From Actinomycetes bacterium (lineage in GTDB: Bacteria; Actinomycetota; Acidimicrobiia; Acidimicrobiales; Ilumatobacteraceae): a stretch of 64,000 bases of DNA. Made by a program: the position numbers and the translations under genes. The notes below the pieces were generated by a model. That model was not told where the DNA came from. It saw nothing but the letters and a program-made list of their open reading frames with translations, and searched no databases. Where the stretch lies: assembly GCA_021414085.1 (NCBI GenBank), contig JAIOPC010000004.1:1-64000 (forward strand), written 5' to 3'. This document shows positions 24,436 through 31,513 of the stretch, piece by piece (within the stretch, counting starts at the first letter, position 1; every line of letters starts with the position of its first letter).

Positions 24436-25382
24436 TTCGTCGCCCCTGGCTTTGTGGACTCTGCGCGCCACCACGCCGCAGTTGCTGAGGCGGCGTCGGC
24501 GAGCGATGTGGCGCGCAGCCCGAAGGTCTGCTCGGTCAACGAACTGTCGGTGATCCAAGGTTCGCTGAACTGATACTCGGTCTCGCGTAGGGCCTTTAAC
24601 AACGGGCTAAACACACCCAATGCCCGAAGAATCGACTTCGGTACGGCACCGACCTTGGCGGTCGTGCCGGCCGCTACAGCGAACGCATTGATGACTTCCC
24701 GTTGTGTGCACGCTGGCGCGTTCGGAACGTGCCACGGCTTGCCCCAGGCGCGTTCATCGCCAGCGATAGTGATCATGGTCTGCACGACATCCGGCATGTA
24801 GCTGATGCTGTGCGGGGTATCGAGTTCACCGAGCACAGAGACCTTCTTGCCGGCCAACAACTTGTTCCACACTCGTTCTCCGAGGCCCGCGTCACGAACC
24901 CCAGGGCCGTAGAAATCGCTGGCCCGGGCAAAGGTCGCCCGCAAAGTGCCAGCAGCGTGAGCCTCCAGCAGGTCCTTTTCCATTGCGGCGCGCACGGCAC
25001 CTTTCACACCCGTGGTGTTGGTCGGGTCGAGTTCGTGCATCGGCATCGCCGTGCCGCGACCGAAGCCGTACAGATTGTCCATCATCACCAGCACGGCCCC
25101 GGTCTTTTCCGCAGCAGCCATCAGGGCGCTGTGGATGGGCGGCCAGTCGGTGTCCCACCGGTGATAGGGCGGATTGGCACAGTTGTAAATGGCAACGGCG
25201 CCTTGTGCCAGTTGCGCGAGTTGGTCGCTGTCACCCGCGTCTGCTCTGGCTTTTGTGATCAGTGGATGTTCCGGGCCGGAACCACTGCGGGTAACAACCG
25301 TGACGGCTTCACCGCGCTCGGCGAGCGTGCATGCAATCCCGGAACCGACCGGGCCGGCCCCGATTACTACTTGCTGGTTCAT
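24432..25382 (-). CDS. NAD-dependent epimerase/dehydratase family protein (extended SDR)
   Basis: 316 residues. N-terminal Rossmann motif VVIGAGPVGSGIACTLAERG (a GxGxxG variant, GAGPVGSG), then NCANPPYHRWDTDWP, a conserved NLYGFG that supplies the Tyr region, and RASDFYGPGVRD, all as in NAD-dependent epimerase-like proteins of actinobacteria. The usual YxxxK pair is not obvious, so activity may differ. Start ATG 25382 follows AGGAGAAG. It is divergent from a TetR gene with two operators between them, so it is probably controlled by that repressor. Confidence 0.8.
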   Translation of the reverse strand: MNQQVVIGAGPVGSGIACTLAERGEAVTVVTRSGSGPEHPLITKARADAGDSDQLAQLAQGAVAIYNCANPPYHRWDTDWPPIHSALMAAAEKTGAVLVMMDNLYGFGRGTAMPMHELDPTNTTGVKGAVRAAMEKDLLEAHAAGTLRATFARASDFYGPGVRDAGLGERVWNKLLAGKKVSVLGELDTPHSISYMPDVVQTMITIAGDERAWGKPWHVPNAPACTQREVINAFAVAAGTTAKVGAVPKSILRALGVFSPLLKALRETEYQFSEPWITDSSLTEQTFGLRATSLADAASATAAWWRAESTKPGATK

Positions 25383-25426
25383 CGTCTTCTCCTGTGCGTT
25401 CAATAGAGGTCTCATCCGCTCTTAGT

Positions 25427-25437
25427 GAGCAGTGCTC
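25427..25437. promoter_or_regulatory. TetR operator 1 (palindrome)
   Basis: GAGCAGTGCTC, palindromic around 25432. With operator 2 it forms a pair whose centres are 42 bp apart, four helical turns. Confidence 0.6.
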
Positions 25438-25467
25438 TCAGTTTGCAAGCACCCGGCGATAAAAGCA

Positions 25468-25480
25468 AGAGCACTGCTCT
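25468..25480. promoter_or_regulatory. TetR operator 2 (palindrome)
   Basis: AGAGCACTGCTCT, 13-bp palindrome around 25474; the minus-strand copy of operator 1 reads AGAGCACTGCTC, so both sites share one consensus. Confidence 0.6.
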
Positions 25481-25500
25481 CGTTTCGGTGTGACATCCGC

Positions 25501-25506
25501 TACGGT
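25501..25506 (+). promoter_or_regulatory. -10 element for TetR gene (leaderless)
   Basis: TACGGT, 6 nt before ATG 25513 and 21 bp downstream of operator 2. Confidence 0.45.
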
Positions 25507-25512
25507 GTGGCG

Positions 25513-26190
25513 ATGGCCGGAAAACGGGAGCGCGTGCGGGCGGAGAACACCGCCGAAATTCTGCGCCTCGCTCGCGCACAGGTCGAACGTGACGGAGCCG
25601 GCAACCTCTCGCTGCGCGAAGTCGCCCGCGATCTCGGAATGGTGAGCTCGGCCATCTACAGATACTTCGCCAGTCGCGACGAACTGCTCACCAGGCTGAT
25701 CATCGATTCTTACGATCGTTTAGGCGCGATTGTTGAGGCGGCCGACAGTGCACTTTCCTCGCGTGACGACTTCCGTGGGAGGTGGCGAGCTATGAGCCAT
25801 TCGATCCGTAACTGGGCGCTGGAGAGCCCAGCTGAGTACACACTGCTCTTTGGAACCCCAGTTCCCGGCTACGCCGCGCCGCAGGACACAATCGGCCCCG
25901 CTTCTCGCTACACCAACGTTCTCGTCGGTTTGGTGCTCGACATGGAGGCCGCCGGACACACTGCCAGCGAGGTCGTCCCCGCCGCACTGCGCCGCGACTT
26001 TGCAGCACTCAGACAACGACTGGCGGTACCGGCCAACGATGCGATGCTGATGCGCGGCATGGTCGCCTGGGCCAACTTGATGGGCGCGATCAGCCTCGAG
26101 TTGTTTGGTCATCTGCACAACGTGGTCGACACACCGGGAGCCCTCTTCGACGCAATCGTTGAGGTTCAGGCAGAGCGCCTCTTTGCGTAG
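25513..26190 (+). CDS. TetR/AcrR family transcriptional regulator
   Basis: 225 residues. N-terminal TetR helix-turn-helix (LSLREVARDLGMVSSAIYRYFASRDELLTRLI, about 35-66) followed by a TetR_C_13-like/WHG-type ligand-binding domain (ESPAEYTLLFGTPVPGY is typical). Start ATG 25513 fits homology and the TACGGT element; GTG 25507 is possible. Divergent from the epimerase/membrane protein pair with two palindromic operators in between, so it most likely represses that pair and itself. Ligand unknown. Confidence 0.87.
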   Translation: MAGKRERVRAENTAEILRLARAQVERDGAGNLSLREVARDLGMVSSAIYRYFASRDELLTRLIIDSYDRLGAIVEAADSALSSRDDFRGRWRAMSHSIRNWALESPAEYTLLFGTPVPGYAAPQDTIGPASRYTNVLVGLVLDMEAAGHTASEVVPAALRRDFAALRQRLAVPANDAMLMRGMVAWANLMGAISLELFGHLHNVVDTPGALFDAIVEVQAERLFA

Positions 26191-26242
26191 TGACACCTGA
26201 AACCTCCACACAAAGTGGGGCGATGGGTGGCAGAGTGGTCTG

Positions 26243-26581
26243 GTGCGCGACGACGAGCCAGTGCGTTTGGGCGAGAGCCTGCACGATGTGGTTCGTTCGC
26301 TGCGTCCCGACGGCAACCCCAGTAGCAACGGGATTGCCGGTGGCAGCAATGCCTCGGCGAGCGCACTAGGTGGCGTGTTCGGCCGCTGGGATGAAGCCGT
26401 CGGCGATGCACTCGCTGCCCATGTGCAACCGGTGAAACTCGACGGCACGACGTTGGTCGTGCAGGTCGACGATCCGGCGTGGGCGACCCAGCTGAAGTTC
26501 CTCGAGTCCACGTTGAAGCAACGGCTGGCAGAGATCGCCGGTGCAACGATCGAGCGCATCGAGGTCCGCGTCGCTCGCTGA
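26243..26581 (+). CDS. dciA: DUF721/DciA-family replicative helicase loader
   Basis: 112 residues. The DUF721 core VFGRWDEAVGDALAAHVQPVKLDGTTLVVQVDDPAWATQL is complete, followed by a helix and a short strand (IERIEVRV). DciA loads DnaB helicase in bacteria that lack DnaC/DnaI. Corresponds to mycobacterial Rv0004. Normally directly after recF and before gyrB; here it is separated from both, by 2.4 kb on the left and 21 kb on the right. GTG start. Confidence 0.88.
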   Translation: MRDDEPVRLGESLHDVVRSLRPDGNPSSNGIAGGSNASASALGGVFGRWDEAVGDALAAHVQPVKLDGTTLVVQVDDPAWATQLKFLESTLKQRLAEIAGATIERIEVRVAR

Positions 26582-26648
26582 TCGATCGGCGAGGCGAACC
26601 GCCGATATCGGCGGCAACCGCCCGGACCTCAAGGCCGACTTGGCCTAA

Positions 26649-26703
26649 TTCATCTTGGCGCTGCCCTGCGCTCATGTTCCATTCATCTTGGCTTCACCCG
26701 TGA
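26649..26703 (+). promoter_or_regulatory. PHO-box-like array of 11-bp direct repeats
   Basis: Five consecutive 11-mers: TTCATCTTGGC (26649-26659), a degenerate unit, CTCATGTTCCA, an exact second TTCATCTTGGC (26682-26692) and TTCACCCGTGA (26693-26703). Actinobacterial PhoP/RegX3-type regulators bind tandem 11-bp units with a TCA core. It ends 4 bp before the -10 of the pst operon. Confidence 0.65.
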
Positions 26704-26707
26704 CTTT

Positions 26708-26713
26708 TACGAT
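26708..26713 (+). promoter_or_regulatory. -10 element of the enlarged pst operon (leaderless)
   Basis: TACGAT, 9 nt before ATG 26723, directly downstream of the PHO-box-like array, which would cover the -35 position. Confidence 0.5.
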
Positions 26714-26722
26714 TCCGCGTCC

Positions 26723-27745
26723 ATGGACACCAGCGCCGGGTTTCAAGACGAGGGTCCCGCCGACGCCGGTGATGCGCGGGTCGATGCGTTCTTCGCCAAG
26801 CTGTGTCGCGAGCAGGCTCGATATCTGCAGACGTTCGGCCACGCTCGATCGCTGCTGGGCAGCGAATCGGGGCAACTCGCGCACGTCACCGCGATCCAGG
26901 GCCGTCTCACCCGACAGTTCTTCGATGCACAGCGCGGCATCATGCTGCGTCGTGCGGATGTCGACGCGGAGGTGGCGGCAATCGTTGCGGCGGCAGCCGA
27001 GCATTCTTTGGCTCTCGTTGAAAGCGCCCGCGCACAGGTGGCCGCCGGTCTGATTCCGCCCGCAGGCGACCAGCGCATCAGCGCGCCTATCTCGGGTGTG
27101 GTCCCCGTCATTCCTGCCGACGGCGAGCTGTGTGACCAGCAGAAGATCGCCTCGCTCGGCGTGTCTGCCCTGCACACAATGGAAGAAGCAGACGTGTTGG
27201 CGTCGGTCATCAACGACGCCTTCGAATCTCGCGAACCCGACGGTGCCGTCGCCGAGCGGCAACTTGCCGCCCTGCTCGACGAATGGTGGGCGGTCGAGGT
27301 TCAAGAAGGTGGTGCAGTGATCGACGACGCCAATGCTCGGGCCGCGGTGCGTCGACACGTTGGCACCATCGAAGCCGGCGAGATCTTTGAGAACGCGCGT
27401 GTAGCCCGGGCCGGCCAGGTGCCTGAACCAAAGCCCACCGGAGTCCCCCCGACAGGTCTCGCGGTCACGGCTCGGCCAATCGCTCAACTGCCACACAGCG
27501 TCGTCGACCTCACCAACAACGCCGACACCTCCGACCTCGCCACCTTGTTTGCCGAGCTGGCTGCGTCATTGGAGGAACCAACAGCGGCTCGACCAACGCT
27601 GCCCGTTTTGGCGGTCGCGCCAGCGATCGACGTCGATCGTTCGACCGAGTTGCAGTTGCCGGTCGCCGACCCCGACGATCCATTCCGTCGGTTCTGGGAG
27701 CAAGGGCCGTTTCCGAACGCTTCGTCGAATCGCTGGACCGCGTGA
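26723..27745 (+). CDS. hypothetical helical protein, first gene of pst operon
   Basis: 340 residues, no signal peptide and no TM segment. The first 110 residues are strongly helical (CREQARYLQTFGHARSLLG and DVDAEVAAIVAAAAEHSLAL). A middle region is rich in acidic residues (AALLDEWWAVEVQEGG) and the C-terminal third is proline-rich and low-complexity, ending DPFRRFWEQGPFP. I recognise no family. It is the first gene downstream of the PHO-box-like array and is followed after 4 nt by the next coiled-coil gene, so it should be induced with the phosphate transporter. It may be a cytoplasmic scaffold partner of the three following proteins. Confidence 0.7.
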   Translation: MDTSAGFQDEGPADAGDARVDAFFAKLCREQARYLQTFGHARSLLGSESGQLAHVTAIQGRLTRQFFDAQRGIMLRRADVDAEVAAIVAAAAEHSLALVESARAQVAAGLIPPAGDQRISAPISGVVPVIPADGELCDQQKIASLGVSALHTMEEADVLASVINDAFESREPDGAVAERQLAALLDEWWAVEVQEGGAVIDDANARAAVRRHVGTIEAGEIFENARVARAGQVPEPKPTGVPPTGLAVTARPIAQLPHSVVDLTNNADTSDLATLFAELAASLEEPTAARPTLPVLAVAPAIDVDRSTELQLPVADPDDPFRRFWEQGPFPNASSNRWTA

Positions 27746-27749
27746 CGTC

Positions 27750-28088
27750 GTGGCCGAACTAAACGGTGCAGGGTTGAGCGGGACGCTGGTGAACGGTACG
27801 CCCGCGCCGAATGAGCAGCAAGCCCTCTTGGAGGCAGAAATCGCCGCCGCCCAGGCACGAGTGGCCACTGCCCGGCAGTTGGCGACGCTTCGCGACGCCG
27901 ACATGCGCGCGGCGTTGCGCGCCGAACTGGACGCGTCGCGCGCTGCACTCGCCGCGATGGAGCTTGAGTACGAAACGACCATCACGAGCATCCGCGAAGA
28001 AGCCCGCCTCGAGGTGGATCGAATTCTCGCCGAGGCGCGATCGAAGGCAGTCGAGTTGCCAGTCGGGGGTCGATCTGATGCTGAGTGA
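27750..28088 (+). CDS. small coiled-coil protein A of the pst operon
   Basis: 112 residues, start GTG 27750, 4 nt after the previous stop. After a 25-residue Gly/Pro-containing start the protein is one long predicted coiled coil (LLEAEIAAAQARVATARQLA, then LDASRAALAAMELEYETTIT, then EARLEVDRILAEARSKA). This segment is related to the C-terminal half of the next protein (LEVEQILA end, same heptad pattern and length). No TM segment. Overlaps the next gene by 11 nt. Confidence 0.68.
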   Translation: MAELNGAGLSGTLVNGTPAPNEQQALLEAEIAAAQARVATARQLATLRDADMRAALRAELDASRAALAAMELEYETTITSIREEARLEVDRILAEARSKAVELPVGGRSDAE

Positions 28089-28701
28089 GACGCTCTCGAC
28101 AGGGGACTCGGAACCGTCGCTTTCCGCCCCCAGCCTTGCTACTCAACAGGCACCGGTGTTGCCGCCGCATGTCAGCATCGCGCGCCTGACGTTGCAGCTG
28201 CGCGCCTCACTGCAAGAGGCCGCCGACGCTGAGGCCATCGTTGCTGGCGCCAATGAGGAGACCGCACGCGCCGAGTTACGAGCGCGACTCGATCCGCTCA
28301 TGGCGGAACGACGAGCTGTTCTTGAGGAAGCGCTCCGCGTCGCGCGCGAGGAGGCCGCCGCGCACGTGTCCAACGCGCATCGTGAGGCCGCCGCTCTGTT
28401 GGCACCTGCGCCGGCGGTTACGGATTTGATGACTGACCAACAGTCGGGCGCTCACCAGGAACTGCAAGCCCAGATCGACGCAACTCTGGCTCGGGCCGCG
28501 GCAGCACGCGAGCGCACCTTGATCAAAGAAGCTGCAGTTCAGGTTGCGTTGAACGAAGAGCTCACCATCGGACGTGATGCGCTCGCTGCAATCGAGCACG
28601 AGCACGCGCTGGCTATCGCGGAGGTTCGTCGGGCGGCGCAGCTCGAAGTCGAGCAGATTCTCGCTACCGACCCGCAAGGGAACGTCGATGATGCTCGTTG
28701 A
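28078..28701 (+). CDS. two-module coiled-coil protein B of the pst operon
   Basis: 207 residues, ATG 28078. Module 1 (about 33-105) begins VSIARLTLQLRASLQEAADA and contains RARLDPLMAERRAVLEEAL; it is clearly paralogous to the N-terminal half of the following membrane protein. Module 2 (about 120-198, LQAQIDATLARAAAARERT ... AQLEVEQILATD) is paralogous to protein A. Thus B joins the modules found separately in its two neighbours. Overlaps both neighbours (11 and 14 nt). No known family. Confidence 0.7.
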   Translation: MLSETLSTGDSEPSLSAPSLATQQAPVLPPHVSIARLTLQLRASLQEAADAEAIVAGANEETARAELRARLDPLMAERRAVLEEALRVAREEAAAHVSNAHREAAALLAPAPAVTDLMTDQQSGAHQELQAQIDATLARAAAARERTLIKEAAVQVALNEELTIGRDALAAIEHEHALAIAEVRRAAQLEVEQILATDPQGNVDDAR

Positions 28702-29269
28702 ACAGCCATCGTCTGGTGACTCAGGCACGCCAATGCCCGCTGCCACGGAGCTGCCAGCGCGTGCAGTGACTGCCCGCCTCACGTTGCAGTTACGCGCCGC
28801 GACCCGCGACGCGGACGCCGCTGAAGAGGCCGAGGCGGCGGTCGATGCCGAAGCGGCGCGACTCCAGTTGCGCGAGCGACTGAACCCAATGCTGGAAGAT
28901 CGGCGGCGCGTGTTGCAGCAAGCGCTTGTCGCCGAGCAAGCCGAGGCCGCCGCACTCGTCGCCGATACGCGTCGCCAGGCCGCGGAGAAAAGCACCGAAA
29001 CGTACGAACTTGCGTGGGCGTCGGCAGTGCCGGCAGTGCCGGCAGTGCCGGCACTGCCGGAAGCAACAGCGGGCCTTGACCCGGCGGCGATGGCGACGCT
29101 GTTCACGTCGGTCGCCGGCAAGTTGCTCGACGAACGACTGGAACGCCTGCTTCCGGCACCGGAACCCAAGAAGCCATCGTTCTGGAAGCACCTCTTTCAT
29201 ACCGATGTTGTGATCGTCGGGCTGATCATGGTCTTTTGCTTGGTCGTTGTCGTGTCGTGGATGAGCTGA
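28688..29269 (+). CDS. tail-anchored coiled-coil membrane protein C of the pst operon
   Basis: 193 residues; start at one of two adjacent ATGs (28688 or 28691). Residues about 28-100 repeat module 1 of protein B (AVTARLTLQLRAATRDADAA, RERLNPMLEDRRRVLQQAL). A VPA repeat follows, then a helix (LFTSVAGKLLDERLERLLP) and a C-terminal TM segment (VVIVGLIMVFCLVVVVSWM) ending two residues before the stop, a tail anchor with the rest cytoplasmic. It could tether the coiled-coil proteins to the membrane next to PstC/PstA. Ends 16 nt before pstC. Confidence 0.7.
   Translation: MMLVEQPSSGDSGTPMPAATELPARAVTARLTLQLRAATRDADAAEEAEAAVDAEAARLQLRERLNPMLEDRRRVLQQALVAEQAEAAALVADTRRQAAEKSTETYELAWASAVPAVPAVPALPEATAGLDPAAMATLFTSVAGKLLDERLERLLPAPEPKKPSFWKHLFHTDVVIVGLIMVFCLVVVVSWMS
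29024..29059 (+). repeat. 9-bp tandem repeat inside protein C
   Basis: Four copies of GCAGTGCCG (the last with one change), encoding Ala-Val-Pro repeats between the coiled coil and the tail anchor. Confidence 0.85.
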
Positions 29270-29285
29270 GTCAGGAAGCTTTCGG

Positions 29286-30308
29286 ATGACTGCGACCACG
29301 GTGCTGAGGGAGTCCGAGCGCGATGGCACACCTGCTTCGCCGCGCAAGTTGTTCCAGCGCGGCGGCCGCGGTGATCGCATGTTCGATGCCTTGACCGGAA
29401 CGAGCGGACTGTTGGTGTTGAGCATCATGGTCGCGGTTGGTGTCTTCTTGGCCGTGCAAGCGATGCCCGCGCTACGCCGCACCGGCTTCTCATTCCTCAC
29501 TACTGCGGAGTGGCAGCCCGATCGCGGCCAGTTCGGCATAGCGGCCGTGATGCTCGGCACCGTGCTGATCGCGGCGGTGGCGGTTGCCGCCGCGTTGCCT
29601 ATCTCGATGGGAACCGCGCTGTTCATCACCGAGGTTGCACCACGCTGGCTGCGTGCGACGCTCGTCGCGCTTGTTGATCTGATGGCCGCCGTTCCTAGCG
29701 TCGTGTACGGGTTGTGGGGGGCCAAGTTGCTGCAGGGCAACGTGATTGGCATCTCGCGCTGGATCAATCGTTGGCTCGGGTGGATCCCGATCTTCTCTGT
29801 GAAGGGTGCCGACCCCAGCAGTCCGCTTTCCTCCGCGAGCGTGTACACGGCGTCGACCTTCATCGCTGGTCTGGTGGTCGCGATGATGGTGATGCCCATT
29901 CAGTGCGTTGTCATGCGCGAGGTGTTCTCGCAGGTTCCGCCCGGTGAACGCGAAGGTGCCTATGCACTCGGCTCCACCAGGTGGGGAATGATCCGCGTCG
30001 TCGCACTGCCGTTTGGCCGCGGCGGCATTATTGGCGGATCGATGCTTGGCCTCGGCCGCGCGCTCGGCGAAACCATCGCGGTGCTGCTCATCATCTCGCC
30101 CCGTTTCGACATGAACTTCCACATTCTCGAGGCTGGCGGCAACTCGGTGTCCGCACTGATCGCCGGTCGCTACAACGAGTCGAACGGGTTCGGGTTGTCC
30201 GCCCTGATGGCGGCGGGCTTGGCGTTGTTCGCCGTGACATTGGTGGTCAACTTCACCGCGTCGTGGTTCATCGCACGGTCCCGCAGCGGAGCGAGTAGCG
30301 ACGCATGA
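29286..30308 (+). CDS. pstC: phosphate ABC transporter permease PstC
   Basis: 340-residue inner-membrane permease with six TM segments; the first is about 40-60 (LLVLSIMVAVGVFLAVQAM), followed by a periplasm-facing loop and the BPD_transp_1 core (VMLGTVLIAAVAVAAALPIS onward). The coupling EAA loop is GEREGAYALGSTRWGMIRVVALPF. GLGRALGETIAVLLI is the PstC signature. Partners: PstA, PstB and PstS. ATG start 16 nt after protein C; overlaps pstA by 4 nt. Confidence 0.95.
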   Translation: MTATTVLRESERDGTPASPRKLFQRGGRGDRMFDALTGTSGLLVLSIMVAVGVFLAVQAMPALRRTGFSFLTTAEWQPDRGQFGIAAVMLGTVLIAAVAVAAALPISMGTALFITEVAPRWLRATLVALVDLMAAVPSVVYGLWGAKLLQGNVIGISRWINRWLGWIPIFSVKGADPSSPLSSASVYTASTFIAGLVVAMMVMPIQCVVMREVFSQVPPGEREGAYALGSTRWGMIRVVALPFGRGGIIGGSMLGLGRALGETIAVLLIISPRFDMNFHILEAGGNSVSALIAGRYNESNGFGLSALMAAGLALFAVTLVVNFTASWFIARSRSGASSDA

Positions 30309-31513
30309 GTACCGCTGTTGCTTCCAGGCTCACTGGGCTGACCACGCTGCCACCGACTCCGGAGCCGCTCGACGTCCCGCAGCAGCGACGCGTCACCGGC
30401 AAGTTGGCGCGGCACGACCTACTGATGATGGGTGGCGCCGGTGTGAGTGCCATCAGCACGACGATGCTCTTGTTCGGCCGGCTCACCCCGATGTCGGGAA
30501 CATTTGGGTTCCTGATCGTCGCGTTTGTGCTGTACATCGTGATCTACGCGGTGATTGCCTCCGTCACCGAGTCGCGGCCGACAGTTGTCGACAAGGTGAT
30601 GAACGTGCTGCTGACCTCGTCTGCAGTCATCGCGCTCTTCGCCCTCGCGACCGTGATCATCTTCGTGATCATCCGCGGCTGGCCGGCGTTGAAGCACTCC
30701 AACTTTTACACGGAGGATCTCAGCACCACTGGCCCCCTCGATCCGCTGACGCAAGGCGGCATTTCGCACGCGATCGTGGGCACGCTCATTATCACCGCGC
30801 TGTCGCTCGTGTTCACCGTGCCACTGGCGGTCGTCTGCGCCGTGTTCCTCAACGAGTCGAAGAGTCGTTCAGCCCAACTGGTACGCACGGTTGTCACCGC
30901 AATGACGGCCCTCCCGTCGATTCTTGCTGGCTTGTTCGTCTTCGTCGTGTGGATCCTGGTTTTCGACTTTCAACGCTCGGGCCTTGCCGCGTCAATCGCG
31001 GTCAGCATCATGATGCTGCCGATCATCATTCGTTCGGCCGACGTCGTGCTGCGGCTAGTGCCTGGCGGTTTGCGTGAGGCCGCAGCGGCGCTCGGCGCGC
31101 CGCGGTGGCGCACCGTGTGGCACGTCGTGTTGCCGACCGCTCGTTCCGGAATCATGACTTCCGTCATCCTCGGTGTTGCACGCGGCATTGGCGAGACGGC
31201 GCCGGTGCTGTTGACGGCGGGCTATACGGCGGCGATGAACACCAACCCGTTTGAGAATCCGATGGTCAACCTTCCGCTTGCGGCGTTCGAGTTGGTGAAG
31301 TCGCCGCAACCGGATCAGATCGCTCGAGGCTTTGGCGCCGCGGCAACGTTGATGGTGCTGGTGCTGATCCTGTTCTTCCTCGCCCGCATCCTCGGCGGAC
31401 GGCAGCCCGGCCAACTGTCGCAACGACAGTCCAAGCGCCGCTTGGTGCAGTCGCGTCACGATCTCGAACGCATTGAAGGTCGCCACAAGTTGCAAGGAGT
31501 CCACGGGTCATGA
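30305..31513 (+). CDS. pstA: phosphate ABC transporter permease PstA
   Basis: 402 residues, longer than usual (about 280-300) because of an N-terminal extension with two extra TM segments (about 40-100) before the conserved core. Core features: GTLIITALSLVFTVPLAVVCAVFL, EAA loop REAAAALGAPRWRTVWHVVLPTA, and VARGIGETAPVLLTAGYTAAMN, the PstA signature. ATG overlaps the pstC stop (ATGA), and its stop overlaps the pstS start, so all three are translationally coupled. Confidence 0.94.
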   Translation: MSTAVASRLTGLTTLPPTPEPLDVPQQRRVTGKLARHDLLMMGGAGVSAISTTMLLFGRLTPMSGTFGFLIVAFVLYIVIYAVIASVTESRPTVVDKVMNVLLTSSAVIALFALATVIIFVIIRGWPALKHSNFYTEDLSTTGPLDPLTQGGISHAIVGTLIITALSLVFTVPLAVVCAVFLNESKSRSAQLVRTVVTAMTALPSILAGLFVFVVWILVFDFQRSGLAASIAVSIMMLPIIIRSADVVLRLVPGGLREAAAALGAPRWRTVWHVVLPTARSGIMTSVILGVARGIGETAPVLLTAGYTAAMNTNPFENPMVNLPLAAFELVKSPQPDQIARGFGAAATLMVLVLILFFLARILGGRQPGQLSQRQSKRRLVQSRHDLERIEGRHKLQGVHGS

